64,000 bases of DNA from Seriola aureovittata (GCF_021018895.1 NC_079373.1:24503376-24567375); one strand, 5' to 3'. Positions 12,326-25,739 are shown, counted from the first letter of the stretch. The notes: generated by a model from the letters alone, not told the origin. Numbers and translations: made by a program.

Positions 12326-15300
12326 GAGAGAGTGTAAGTAAGATAATTAGAGAGTTCACACTTGATCTGTTCTATCATGCAACAATAATGTGACACAAAC
12401 ATTTCTGCAGGCACAACTGAAGCTTGTTTCAACATGAATTGTTTTGAACAGTAGTCAAAATACATAAAAATGTAAAACTGTGTGGCACGCATTTGAAAAT
12501 GGTCACAGAATGTCAATTATAGTAGATTATAATAATAAAGGAAATCAAACTTGTTCTATTTGTGTGCATTTGAGAATTTAAAAAAAAAAAAATCATTACC
12601 TTGAACTCAGTGTAAAAGTATTTTATTTTATATTAAACTCAACTCATATTAGCTCTTGTCTTTTCAACAGTATCACAGTGTGTTTTTATTTTATTTTGTT
12701 AAAGAGTAGATGCTCTGTAGGTTTTACAGTCTCCACAGCAGGTGGTTTTAGACTTCCTCTGGCTCCAGTTTAAAGTCTTTAAGATGCAACTGAGATGTTA
12801 AGAAAACAATGAGGTCAGCCAGATATATAAAGAGATATACACCACCTCTCTCTCCCTGTCTCTCCTTCTCTGCCATCAGGTTTCAAAAGCTGCTCCTGAA
12901 TGATTTCCAAGAGGTTTATAAAGCAGCTCTATAAATCTGTCACAGAGTGAAAGCGCCGCTAAAGCAGCTGTGCTACAACAGCCACATTTTATATTTGACT
13001 TTTCATGCTGCCATACATTTTATTCTGCCTGCTCCACAGGAAAAGGAACAACTAAATCTGGCTTCGTTTTTTTTTTCTCCAAGCGCTATTATCTATCTGT
13101 ATAAAAGCTTTGCATGATGAGGCACAATCCATTTTAACAATATAAACAAAGCTAATAAATTAAACTGTATAATTTTTACAGATTAAAGAGATTTGCATTT
13201 AAGGGATGAGGCTGGTGTTGGAATATTATTTGTCTTATTGTTAAAGTCTATGCAACATTTTTACAAAAAGCCCATTAATTTCCTAAAGTAGCTGCACACT
13301 GTTTATTTTGGCAAATATGAAACCGTAAATACTTCATTTGTTCTGGACTACTTTCCGCTGTGGATTAATACACATTCGATGTGCTATTGAATATTTATGG
13401 AAGCAGGATGGTGTATGTGAGGTTGGTCGGGCCCATGTTCACCATAATAACCATAATTCAGTCAAACAGTGTGGTTCACTGCTGTGCTGGGACAAAAGAA
13501 AATATAGAATATCACCAAGCTTTGAATGAATTCTTTAATTTTCTCATTTCAGATGCTGACTGTCTTCCTGGATTTGGAGGTGGCATCATAAATCTGCTGT
13601 TTGAGATGTAAACATATTCAGATATTCAGCTTCAATGGGAAGGTGAGCTCTATCAGCTTCTCAGGACCCAAATTGTGTTAAAGTGTACGTGCGGCTGTGG
13701 ATGAGGAGATGGGAAATACGGTGAAAATATACGGTATGTATCTTCTCTTGGTGACAGTCCAGCCAGTATTCATCAAAGCTGAGATCTCAACAAGAAATTG
13801 CACTGCGTCAGCGAGCTCTCAGTAAAGATGATCACCACCAGCTGTCATCAGGAGCCCCTGATGACTCCATTACAAAACACAAATAAATCGAATAATTGAG
13901 TTGTTTGACACTGAAACAGTGGGAAAATGAGCCTCTTCTCATCATCAATAGAAATGCAAATTTCCACAGAGAAAAAAACAGCGTGGAACAGATGGACAAG
14001 ACAAAACAAAAATAATTTTCATTTTCATAGTTGTCAGAACTGTCATGTCACAAAAACCATTCAGTTGTGCTGATGGACATGCAAGTTGTGTGTTATGAGA
14101 CACACGTATGAAGCTGCAGATGGTCAATGAATGAATCAATGAAGTCACAATGAAAGGACATTTTCTTTTGACACGTTTGACCAAGTTCTTGTAATAACAC
14201 ATAAGTTAGCAAATCATGCAAAGAAAAATAAAAGATATATCCGCTTTTAATTTGATATTAAAACCACATTTTTAGGGTCACTTTTAAAGTTATATTTTAC
14301 ACTTTTTCTGTGTTTTATTTGAAGTGTTGATCCATAAGAAAATATTTCTTTGAGTTTTTTTTTGGTACTTTCACAGTATTGATATAGAACCTAGACCTGC
14401 TTTACAATCATAAACAATTTATAAAATATGGGACCTTTTTAAAGGACCTTAGGAGTGTTACTGTATCACCTTACAAAACTGATAAAAAAGGGAAATATCT
14501 GACTAAATGCTCCACTACGTTCCACTTTGTCTTATCTGCAGTTTGGTGCTGAGCAGATAATACACAGTGTGTTTGTCAGAGCTTTTTCTCTGCTCCTGGA
14601 CACAGTGCTGAAACAACAGTAAAGTTGTTTACTATGAAAGCCAAAAGACATTGGTTGATCATTTTCTGAGGTTTTGTCACCACAAGCGACTCTTTTCACA
14701 TTCCACATAGTAATTTAATCCATTGTTAATATAAAGCTTTTGATTAGTGCAGTTTTAAAAGAGTAAATAATTACATTGTCCCTCTTGAAGTGAGTAAATC
14801 TGAAGCATTTGCATTTGATACAGAACTAACTTTGGTGTGGCGGGGTCATTCTTCGATGACTAACGAGGGAAAATAAGAATTTTGTGAACTTCTTCGAGTT
14901 GGAACAGAGCAGCGCTCTTGCAGCAAAATGCCTGTATGGCTTCTCAGCTCTGCTGTGCTGTACTCGTGACAGCGGCTGCGGCTGTGAATCATGTCCCTGT
15001 GATCTTTATCTGAACAAAGTGGGTCTATGACTCATCACAAATAATGACGTCCACCAGTCACAGAAGGTACAAGGTCCCTCTCCGCACAAGACTCCCTGAC
15101 TGTGGCCACAAAATACAGGTTCACCTTCACCAGAAGACACGCATCAGTGTCTCATAACACATCGTCATGGTAATTACTGTCATTTGTACAGTTATGCAGT
15201 GGTGGAAAGTAATACTCAAGAAAGTACAAGTAAAAACTTGTAGTTAGTTATAATCATAAAATATGATATATGAAACTACCTACTATCATTTGTGATAATA

Positions 15301-15398
15301 CTGCAATATTGTATATTTTCAATACCATTAGTACTGCTTTACATATACTGTAAACAGTACTGAATATGAAGTATTTATGATTTTGGGTTGGGATGGAG
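12326..15398. other. Gene-free interval
   Basis: AT-rich, short random ORFs only. Around 14265-14450 is a possible decayed repeat ending GGGACCTTTTTAAAGGACC. Confidence 0.5.
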
Positions 15399-15722
15399 TT
15401 TCTGCCCTAAGTGAAAGAGTTTAAGTATCTTGGGGTCTTGTTCATAAGTGAGGAAACGATGGAGCGGGCGATTGATAGTGGACGTTATACCGCACCTTTG
15501 TTTGTGTTTACCAGTCCCTCTCCGTTCTGACCCTCGCCTACGGTCGTGAGCTTTGGCTAGTAACCGAAAATCTCGGATCCAAGCTGCTGAAACGAGTTTC
15601 CTCCTGAGGGAACTCCGAATGGAGCCACAACTCCTTTGCGTCGAAAGAAGAAAGGTGAGATGGTTGGGCCACCGTAACCCAATCTCGGATGAGTGGAATA
15701 AAATTGATGGATGGATGGATAT
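15399..15722 (+). mobile_element. RTE-type (Rex3-like) LINE 3' fragment, decayed
   Basis: Broken reading frames give FKYLGVLF, a Glu-Met-Glu-Arg stretch, SRIQAAETSFL and RWLGH, the C-terminal blocks of fish RTE-type reverse transcriptases. It ends in a (GATG)n tail (TGATGGATGGATGGAT), as Rex3 elements do. Internal deletions and stops show it is dead. Confidence 0.75.
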
Positions 15723-18700
15723 TGGAAACTATATTATATTTTCCAACACATCCTAGTGATACTTCATGTTTGTTGGCCTACTTTAGATCAGATCAGTATC
15801 CTCACTGATTGGACAACCATTACAACCGAGTCACATGTGAAGGGTTAAAAAAGCTTCCAAATTGGACACATCACGCTGTAATGTGAACAGACTGTAGTCT
15901 TTGTACAGTTCAAATAAAACTGGTTCTCATTCTACTCGCACAAGGCCACAAGCAGCAACTCATTACCTGAGGGGTCGTCCTCAGACAAGAATGGGGCTTT
16001 TCAAGGATCACTGCAAAGCCACTCAGATCAGGCCAGGCAGCATACCCGTGGTAATTGTTGGATGTTTTGAGTGTACCAGACACTGTTCCCTAAAGTAGCC
16101 ATGGAGATTTTTTTTTTAATGGGCTCTTTGAGCTTTAAAACTTTGACCCTGTATGATGGGTAGCACAAAAGCGAAACGTTTATTATTTCAAAAACAAGCG
16201 GTGAGTGTTGAAGCAACAGGTTGAGCTCCTGTTGTCAGAGCGTATTGATGCATTTGTATAAAAGTTTACAATGAGACAGAATCATTAATATTTAGCAGTC
16301 TAATTCCTTACACATTGATGCACATGATGTTTTTGTTTTCCCATCTGTCTTCTTCAGTGAGAAATCCATTCTTTCTAAATGTTATCTTTGCATTGAAACT
16401 CAAAAAGATTTCTTTGCCCTTTAATAACAAACAGAGGACTTTTCCTGACTATTTTTTCCCTTGTTTTGACTTTGAGATAAACTCTATCGCGGTGCTAAGA
16501 TTGTCCACATTAATATCTCAACACGGTCATTACACTGCGCTGTATCTCAGCTTCTCTCAGTAGCACTGTTTGAGTAACACATTCTGTGCATGCCATTTAA
16601 AAGTCAATTACTGTTCCCTCCGGTTTGAAAAATGGGAGCAATGAACTCCAAAGAAGGACATCTAATCTCTCACCTCTCACTTCAGGTTTCTGGTAACAGG
16701 TTCCTGCATACCTCAGATTCCACAGACCTCGAAAGACTCAAACATATTTACCTCCGACCACTTTCCTGGCTAAATATTACTTCATTTGGTTTGGTTATCT
16801 TAACTGTGCTGTGAGTGACTAAAATTCAAATAGGCTCCTCCAGACACCTTCATTTGCTTCAGTTAAACGTGGAACATTTTTGGCTGTATGCATGAAAAGA
16901 ATATATATATTTTTTTGTTTTGTTCTTCAGATGACATGAAGAACAGCCCGTCCTTGTATATACTGCAGCCCAACTCAGTATGTGTGTGTGTGTGTGTGTG
17001 TGTTTTTTTCTTCTCTGTAGCGTGAGAGCATTTAGTGGGTTTTGAAGAGCTCATTCAAACGTTCCTGTGGCGACTAAGCTCATTCCTTACAAACTGAAAA
17101 GAAGCACTAAATGTGGTGGGAGAGTGTTCAAGTGTTTATACCCACACATCCTCCCCTGGGCCTTCTTACAGCTAAATCTATTTCAAAAGCTTTACGTAAG
17201 CCAAGCCGTGGCCACAGTGCCAAGTCCCATCAAACCCGTGGGGGTGCCCGGTGTGTGAATAAAATTTCAGAGAGGAGATGGTGAATATGTTTGACCTTTC
17301 GCGAGGCGCACGGTGCGGGGCCTGCCTCCTGAGCTCTCCGGGGCATTAACCTTATCTCAGAGACGCATAATAGCCTATTGACTGCTGCCCGTATCTATCC
17401 TGTGGCTCCAAGTTCAATGACTGCTGATGTCTTTTTCTCTGGGAGGACTTCTTGGTTCAGCATGGGCACTAACACCGCCAAGATTAGGGGGTTCATTTCC
17501 AGCTGGGGCCGCCAAATTATGCATTGGAAATGTGTTAGAATGGGGGTAAAGTGAGCCACTTTTTGCATTTTGTAAGGATAAATGTGTTTGTGATTTTGAG
17601 GAATAATGGCTATTTAAATTTGGAGTGACTTTTGAAAGTTCTTCCTCTTCCAAAAGAAAAGTTGAGCTCATAAGAAATAAATGACTTTGTGATTTAAAGG
17701 TTTATAATACAAAGAGTAACGATGAACCTTGTTTGCAGTAGGAGGTGAACTGTCAACAGTTTCACAGACATCTGCTTTATAAAAGTAGCCTATGGGGAAA
17801 ATGCTTTTAGCTGAAGATTTTAGTTGCAGTACCGCAAGTGGCCACTGCAGAAAAAAAGGGTGGTAGCTCTTCATCCAGCTCTCCTAATAGCCTACATACA
17901 AAAATATGACCTTATGGTGGCAAATGTTATTAGAACTTAAAATAGATTTTGTTGTGTGCATGCCTCTGCCATTACTACGTCAGTTCTCTGACTCATCTTT
18001 ATGCTACTGTTCTTCCTTGATGTCACAATAAAACATCACAAAAGTTAACACACACATTAACAGTTTCCTGCAAACACTAACTTTTATATTGAATTCATTT
18101 CCTGGCATCCAGATAGCTGTTAGTTTGTTAGGAAAATCTAACTGCTGAGACTGTGAACATTTGGTTGCCTTCATTTATTTGTTCTGAACTACTTATGTTG
18201 TTGTGCATGTGTTGTCAGGCTTTTATGGAAAATAAGTAGTTGGAAGAAAAAAGACGACGACGAAGACGACAAGAAAACACAGAGCACATGTAGAAATGTG
18301 CAAAAAGCTATGCTTCAAATTATGTAATCTATTTGTACAAATCCATGTAATTTTACACTACTAATTGACCTCTACTGGCATGTGCCTCTATGTTGTATTA
18401 TCATATGATATTATAATAATCAGTTGAACCTCTTAAGCTGTATTTGCTCCAGAAAACTTTTTGAATCAACTTGTCTTCCGACATTTGCTCTACTGCTCCT
18501 TTTTGTAATGTTATCCGCTCTGTAACTTCAGAAAGTACCACTTGAGCATATTATTATGTTTTTATCTTTAATTGTCTTTTTATCTTTTTAATAGACTGTA
18601 AATCCCAGAACTAGATGGAGCCAAGTTAGCCTGCCTCGGGTGCGACAGAACCATTTTACCCCATAAATACCATAAATACCCCATAATTGCCGCATCTTGC

Positions 18701-19720
18701 CCACAGGCTCAACTTTGCTACAAGATGATTCAGATACAAGCTTTATTCGAGGCTTAATTGTATAGGTCATGTCATTTCTTGAGGCAGAGAAACACCCCGT
18801 ACAGTATCGCCATTGTACAGAGCTACTGCAAGTCAATGGACAGCCTGTCAACATTTTAAAAAAATACATATTTATTGCTATAATTTTCATGTTTTGCATG
18901 ACTCAGCTGTTTGTCTCAGTTTAAGATGAGCCTCAACACTTTAATCCCAAAAGTATTTAAGTCCAAAAGGCAAAAGTCAACAAAGGGAAAGCCTCGCTAC
19001 CACAAACCATGGGGAAGAAACTCTTTCATTTTGTTCCTGATACACTCTTGTTACATTAAATTGTCTCCGGAAAGTGAAGTTTAACTTTGAGTTGTTTCTG
19101 GATTTAGAAGATGTATTCTCCTTGTTTTAATACATCCACGTGCTTTTTTTCCCCCTAAATGCTTTATACTAGTGCATTGCTAATGATCAATAATGTGTTG
19201 ACATTATTGGAAGAGCTGACCAGTCGTCTGTGAATCTCATGCTGAATCTTAATGTGCTGCTTTTCTGCTGTGGTAGGTCCATGCAGAGGAGAGTCCTCTG
19301 GAGACCAGCTGCTCCAGCTGAGGCCCGGCAGGCCTGGCACAGATTGGTGCCTGTACATACACGTGTTTTAAGAAATAGTCTTTGTCAAACAGCAGCCTTT
19401 AAAATAATAGTTCACCAACAACATTTACATCCTATATGAACCAGCAGTGTCAGTGCAGCTCAAAAGAGAACAACTCAGAATAACTTAAACAAAAGTAAAC
19501 ATCACAACATCATTACACTAATCAACAAAAAAAGTCTTTTAAGGCAACTGAAAACAAACCTCTACAGATTCTCTTAAAATTAAGTACTAATATCAAACAC
19601 AAGATTATTGATTAGAAGTATTTAATCCCAATTAAAGTCAAAATGTTGTATGAGTGTTGTATGAATGAGTTTTGCTGGTATATTATCCATAGGAACAGCC
19701 AACTGCTTAAGAGCCTAAAA
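15723..19720. other. Gene-free interval
   Basis: Only the (TG)n at 16981 stands out. A GC-richer patch at 17200-17400 with few repeats could be conserved DNA, but nothing shows function. Confidence 0.5.
16981..17003. repeat. (TG)n microsatellite
   Basis: Uninterrupted TG run of about 11 units followed by T7. Confidence 0.95.
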
Positions 19721-19991
19721 CACTGGTTTCCAAACTGTGGGGCGGGGCCCACTGGTGGGCCGTGAAGGTATTGCAATCACTTGCAAAACAGTTCAATTTT
19801 GGTGAATAAATATGATTATAAAAAGAAATGAAAATATATATAATAGTTTTAAATGCTCATAAAAACATTAAAAACTTTGAAAGCTCATTTCATTGTTTTG
19901 TTTCCCTGCTTTCAGTTCAGTCCTGAATGTCTGTGAACACATTATTTGACCTCTGTATTGTTACGGGGTCAGATGTGTTTGGGAACCACTG
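19721..19991. mobile_element. Non-autonomous hAT element (MITE), 271 bp
   Basis: Termini CACTGGTTTCCAAACTG and GTTTGGGAACCACTG are inverted repeats of the hAT/Charlie type. The flanking octamers GCCTAAAA (19713-19720) and GCCTTAAA (19992-19999) differ at one base and fit the 8-bp target duplication of hAT elements. Confidence 0.85.
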
Positions 19992-22795
19992 GCCTTAAAT
20001 TAAAGAGCGTTAGACAGGAAAATTAAAGTCAGTGGTCTGTTCATTGTCTCCACTTAACTCACAGTTCACAGTTTCTACAGTGTCATCAAACAAGTACACA
20101 CACACATAATGTGCATAATCATTACAACAAAGAAAACTAGATATGAACATGAAAATGGAATCAAATGTACACAAACCAAAAGGCAGTTCAAATATTTGAA
20201 TACAAGCCAATATCAATTGCTCAACAACTGTCTTGCACATTTAAAAAGTGCAATTTTTCCTATTTGTGTATGTTGCAATCTTTGGAAAGTTTCACGGCTT
20301 AACAGCAATTTTCTCATCCTGCCACAAATTCTGGGCTGGGTTAGAGTGTGGTCAATGCAGCAATTTGACTCTGTTGTTTTTAAAACCAATCCTGCCATAA
20401 AACAAAGTCAAACTAACAAGGACCTCACTTGCTCAACACCTATACACTGCACAAAGAAGCAGGCAGAGTTGATTTGTGAATCTCTGACAACTCGGATCAG
20501 TAATGAGGAGGCCGGCTCCGAGTCCTTTCTGAGGTGAACAATTGCAGCTGAGGTTTATAAAAATAACTGGCCGTGTTGTTCTTCTTTGAGTAAGGGTGGA
20601 TACTAAACTGAACCGCTAACAACGTGTTTCCACTCCGATGATGAAATAAGTCATAGTCAACAAGCGAAATACCAGCAATTCCTGTCATCTGTTGGATTGG
20701 GGTAGAAATATGAGGCAGCTGCTTGGCACAGCTCTGACTGGGGAAAACTGATCCATCTTTCTACTACAGCTTGAAACAGAATACGATACCGGGGGAACTC
20801 AAACTTCCTTCTCACCGGACAGACTGCAGCCTTTATTAGTTTTAGGAAAAATGACACTCATCATGCTGTAAGTCTCCAGGTGCTGCTTTAAAATTAAATT
20901 TTGTGTTCATGAATCATCAAACTGCTCGACTGTCGTCCTTCCTCGTGTCAGTCTGCTTTGATCAAACTGTCATCAAGTGCGTCTTGCTCAGTTTAGGTGG
21001 CAGGCAGGTCTGAGAATAAGGTTGCGTGTCAACACAACAGAAACAAGGCTTTGGTATCGTGAGCAGCTTGATATGACGAGATGGACACAACCTGATCCTA
21101 CCGTGTGAAGCATTTTGCTCTGCAACCCGATAGGCAGCAGATGTAGGCTACATGTTCCAAATAAGCATCCGAGGTAAATGTAATAAAGGAATGTAGACTA
21201 TTGTTGTGTGACATAATATACAGCCCCGAGGAGAAATCCCGTACTTCCTATTGCAGGAACATGGAGTCCATAAGCGCTACAGTCATGTTAGCGTCCATAC
21301 GGGACCGTGAGGTGATACTCTGACACCGCTCTGTTGTGGACCGCGATACCCACAGGGATTGTTTCACAGGTAGAGGAAGTGTTGGACTTTACACTTCAGG
21401 GTTGCTCTAAACACAGGTAGTAAGTGCTGCTCCTGTTAGTCCTCCACAATGGGACAAGTCCTCATACCTAAATGGCAGAACAGATCATTTGTCATCTCTC
21501 ACAGTTTTCTCGATGAAGATATTCGCACATCCGAATTTCTTAGATGCAGGTGTGTTGGAAAGTGTCACTTCTTTCCTGGAAAGAATAATTTCCCACACAC
21601 TGCTCTTGCTTAGCATCATGATTTATTGTTCATCCGGACGTTTCGGTCTCTGTCACTTCTGTTCTTCTGTCCCTACCTTCCGAAACGTTAGACCTTCATA
21701 TTCAATGAAGGTCTAAGAGAGACCTTAATGCTGGGATGATCCAAAAAACGTGATTCAAAGCAAGAGCAGTGTGCCAGATATTCATCTCTCACAGTCACAT
21801 GGTTGTCACGGTCTTGTTAATTGGTTGCCGAATGTCAAGACAGGTAGGCCTTATCCAGCATGAGCCTGTCGGAGGCAGACACAGAAGTGAGAGAAGCTGG
21901 GAGGAAACGCAAATGAAGAAAAGTTGCAAAGACATTTTATGTTGAGACCATGATGAATAAACCATTTCAACACTACAATGGATTAACGCTCATCTGTCCA
22001 TCCCACTAACTTGCAAAAATACTTATGGGACAACCAGTCACTGTCTAGTTTGAATCAGACTCCTTTTGACTGTCAACTACACTCAAGATAAATGTCACCA
22101 ATATTCACACTGTGCTGCAGCCTGCAAAGACAAAACGGAATAAAATAAATGCTCTTCTACAGGAATATACGGTAAATGACATTTCCTGTATATTTTACCT
22201 TCTAACTTTATGGCGGACAAGTATTTTGTCTTCATCACCTCATTTTACTCAAAGTTCTTTTTCTTCTTCCTCTATGCTCAGTAATGTTTTCTTCTCTCTT
22301 TGCTCATCTGGGCTGAAGACGCATTATGAAAGGAGCCGCTCATCCAAGAAATGTACGTCGATGATTCATCTTAAGTTATTTTGCTGTACATCGCAGTCAC
22401 AACCATGGAAACTGAATTCTTCAAGAGAGAGCAGTGATATAAGAAGACGCCAAAGTGATTCAGTCAAGTAAGTAACACCGTAAATAATCCTGTAAATAAT
22501 CCTCTGCACAGCTCTATTTGTCATTTTCCTAGATCTATTGCCTTATGTAATCATTTCACACATTTGACTGTTGGCTGCTTACAGCCTGCAAATCTAGGAA
22601 CTTTTTTGCAGTCTTCTATTAATGTATTGAAAAAGAAATTACTCTTGTCCCCTTTCTCTGCAGGAAGAGCAGATGTGCTAGCCCCCATAATGAATGACAA
22701 ACCAGTTTTGGGAGCCAACACAGGACCAGCTTTGGGTCCAATTCCAAAACCATCTCAATGTCTCCCATAAATTCAGCCAAACCTGGAGTTTTTGG
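19992..22795. other. Gene-free interval apart from the fold-back structure
   Basis: The longest open frame (20109-20537) has no recognisable domain and unremarkable composition. No other gene signal. Confidence 0.5.
21492..21795. repeat. Nested inverted repeats between 14-bp direct repeats
   Basis: Perfect direct repeat TCATCTCTCACAGT at 21492-21505 and 21782-21795. Inside are inverted arms CACACTGCTCTTGCTT (21596-21611) with its complement at 21758-21773, CGTTTCGG (21639-21646) with CCGAAACG (21680-21687), and a hairpin TTAGACCTTCAT (21688-21699) with its complement at 21705-21716. Confidence 0.8.
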
Positions 22796-23196
22796 TTAAA
22801 TTCTAGAGCTCAACACTGTGCATTGCTATTGCTATATAACCAAAGTTAGCTGTTTATTTAGCAGTCTAGAAGAAGCGTTGTGAGTTCAGCATCAAACTTC
22901 TTTCCTTTCCTTGTCAAGAGCTGTCTCCAGCTCTCGCTTTGCTTTCTATTTCTATTACTTCTTTTCTTCTACTGAAGTTAGCATGCTAACGAGCTAGCTC
23001 CTTCCCGGTCGGCCTGTCTCGTAACTTTCCGATACAGAATCACTGTAGCGTTCAGTCTGTCCTGAACGAAGAAACGCTTTTCAGAAGGCGCATTATAACC
23101 TCTTGTATTGTAAATGCAACAATAGCTGGAGCCCTAACGTTGCTAAGCTAACGTTGGCTATGGAGCAATAGCAAAACTTACAAATAGCTCCTTTAA
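22796..23196 (+). mobile_element. TTAA-flanked MITE-like repeat, copy 2
   Basis: The right end reads GAGCAATAGCAAAACTTAC then AAATAGCTCCT and TTAA, the inverse of the left end of copy 1. TTAA also precedes the left end (22796-22799). A TTAA duplication suggests piggyBac-type insertion, but the termini are not diagnostic. Confidence 0.75.
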
Positions 23197-23589
23197 GGGA
23201 AAGATGGCCTTTTTAACAAATGTGCACATTTTAAACCTCAGTACTGTGTGAAGACTCGTAGCTTCAATCTTACTGAAGTTGTATTTTCAGCACGTCTTGA
23301 CACCGTTCTTCATGATGCACAGGTATCGCTCTCACCTTTTTTCTCTTGCATGGCAACCTAAACTTATCTCACCTCTCATTTTTATTTTTACATCGGTGAA
23401 TACTCTTCAGCTTTACTGAAGAGGAATTACTCTGACTGGGTTGACATTTGTTTCATCCTTCTTACACATCTCCCACTCTCTGCCATTACTGGAAACTCAG
23501 AAAGCTGTAGATGTGTTTGTTTCAGAAGAGCATTGCACCCCTGCTGGTACACAACTGCCAATTTGCCACTAAATCCAACCCGATGGAGT

Positions 23590-23700
23590 GCAGGCTGACA
23601 GAGGCTGTTAATTTGCCTCATCATTAGGCTTGTTTATTCATGATTAATTAAATTGTTATCATTAAACATTATGTCATTATTAATAATTAATTGACAGTAA
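23590..23700. promoter_or_regulatory. Dense TAAT/ATTA cluster
   Basis: Within about 110 bp there are GTTAATTTG, TCATTAGG, GATTAATTAAATTG, TCATTAAAC and TTATTAATAATTAATTG. Many overlapping homeodomain cores suggest a regulatory element, but AT-rich background could give the same. Confidence 0.3.
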
Positions 23701-24505
23701 ATTGCTACATTATATAGATATGTAGATACATACACTATTTAAGTCAATCAGAACGAGATAGTCTAGACTTGAAAACCCACATGACATGAACCGAGTGCAC
23801 TGCAACCTGACAGTGCACAGCTCCAGTATGTGTGTAAAATGTCAGACTGTGACTGGTTGCTTCACACCAGGTGAGACTTTCACACATTTAACAAGGCAAC
23901 AGGAAGATGGGTGTATGGAAAAACTAGGTTTCTCTCCTGAGAATGATGGAAGTTTCACGCCTTCCAGATCTAATTCTCATCTTCATCAGACTACCTAACA
24001 GTCCTGAGGTCCCATTCGTTAGTTCTTTTAATCTTTCTGTATACGATGCAAGCACTTTAAAGACTGCAAACTTTTTCTAATGCTTCATCGTGAATCATAA
24101 CTTTGGCTCACATTTGGTTTAGAAGTGTAAATATGCACAGAAGAAGCTAATGAAAGTATAAATGAAAGCTTCCCTCCCCTTCTGCATTAGACTTTTCACT
24201 GTTAATTTTAGTCTTCAGCAACAGTTTCCCATCACCATCAATATTTTATTGTAATCCCTTGTCTTTTGTCAAACAGGGGTATAACAGTGTATCTCTATGT
24301 TATGTGTTATCATCTAATTATCATGTTTACAGAAAATAAATTCAGCTCACCCTGGTTGTGAGGTTATAGGGGTAAAAAGTGAAGTGAGATTTTCCTCCGT
24401 CTATACAAACCAATTTATTACTTTGATGGGAAAACCGCAGAAGTGTCCTTCAGTAAGACAGTGCCTATATTTCGCAGGCAGAGTGCTAGGTTCAGCAGTG
24501 TTGAA

Positions 24506-24510
<5 letters not shown>

Positions 24511-24535
<25 letters not shown>
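24511..24535. repeat. (TA)n microsatellite
   Basis: About 12 TA units. Confidence 0.95.
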
Positions 24536-24536
<1 letters not shown>

Positions 24537-25162
24537 CAAACACGTACAGCTGATCAATACCACTTCTGACTTGTATACCATCACCACCACGCCATCACAG
24601 CCACTCTTGTCTTGTCTCCAAGTGTTGGAGTATGAAGTGCATTCGTCTTTCCCTTTTATGTTCTGGATCCGAAGACTAAGTGCTCCATCATAACGCAAGC
24701 GCTCTGCCATCCTCCTTTTTCATTGATGAAAAAGGTGAGAGAGTGCAGCAGCTCTCAGTCCCACCAGGTGCCACCCACCTCCCCACCTCCCCACCCTTTG
24801 CCACCCTCCCTCCATCCCTCCCTCATTGTCTTTAAGTGGTTTTAGACCCACTTGTGCCGTGCTTTCAGAGAAATATAGGTCTGACAGCAGAGGAAGGACA
24901 GCAGCCATGTCCTGTCCATCCTCAACTAACGCCGTGTCACCTCAAAGAGGTCGAGGAGACCACGGCGGTTTTTTTCGCTCATGTTGGTAAAACAGGGAAA
25001 AACTCAGTTCTGCTATTTCAACTTCTTTTGAGTTTTCTGGCTTTAAAGGAAACAATTGCAATTATCACATACAGTATATCTCTCTCAAGTACAGTATTTA
25101 AGATCTTTGGAAACATGGGTACCTTGTCTAGAGTATTTAGCTTTGAACAATATTAATATTAA

Positions 25163-25392
25163 TTGTCAATATGTGACCTAAAAGTATTTGAACACCCCTG
25201 TTCACATACTTTCATGTTTTTGTTTTGTTTGGGGTTGTTTTTCATGGCTTGGGCCAGTGAAGAAAAAAGCTTAACCCAGTCTGGAGTAGAAGAATACCTT
25301 CCCATAATGCCCTTTGTTTTGGATTGAAATGTTCAGCATTAACACATGTGTGTAATATTTGGGTGTCCACATAATTTGGGCCATGTGATGTA
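25163..25392. mobile_element. Tc1/mariner-related MITE-like segment
   Basis: The left end TGTGACCTAAAAGTATTTG and the right end GGTGTCCACATAATTTGGG are imperfect inverted repeats of the type ending many Tc1-like fish elements (xxGTCCAAATACTTTTG). No intact gene lies inside. Confidence 0.5.
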
Positions 25393-25673
25393 TGACCTTA
25401 GCTGATTTCTCCATAAATGCAGGAACATCTAGAGCTGTGATCCCTGTGGTTTCAATGACACCTTTACAAGGCTAATTGTTAATCATCACCTTTGTAATGT
25501 TCACATAGCTGGGGTGCCAGTTTATGAACATACCAGAGACATACTGTGCATGTGTAGGCTTTGGTTCTTTGAGCAACTGGATTGTTTGAATATGAGAGAA
25601 GTGAGTTGTATAAGTTTGACTGAACATTTTTTGACAAAAAAAAGTTTTTCCTCAAAACTGTATCAGACTTGAA

Positions 25674-25687
25674 CCAGCAGATGGCGC
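25674..25687 (+). promoter_or_regulatory. CTCF-type motif
   Basis: CCAGCAGATGGCGC matches the 14-nt CTCF core consensus at all positions. Occupancy is unknown. Confidence 0.5.
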
Positions 25688-25739
25688 GATGATCTAAATA
25701 TTCACAATTTTTTCACTGGTGATCTCCTTTCCTTTAAAA

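Larger units (their letters stand above)
23197..25162. other. Gene-free interval
   Basis: Holds the TAAT cluster and the (TA)n tract. A pyrimidine-rich CCACC/CCTCC patch lies at 24770-24825. Confidence 0.5.

Noticed and set aside
20109..20537. 142-aa open frame
   Set aside because: No recognisable motif, no Kozak or splice support; likely chance.
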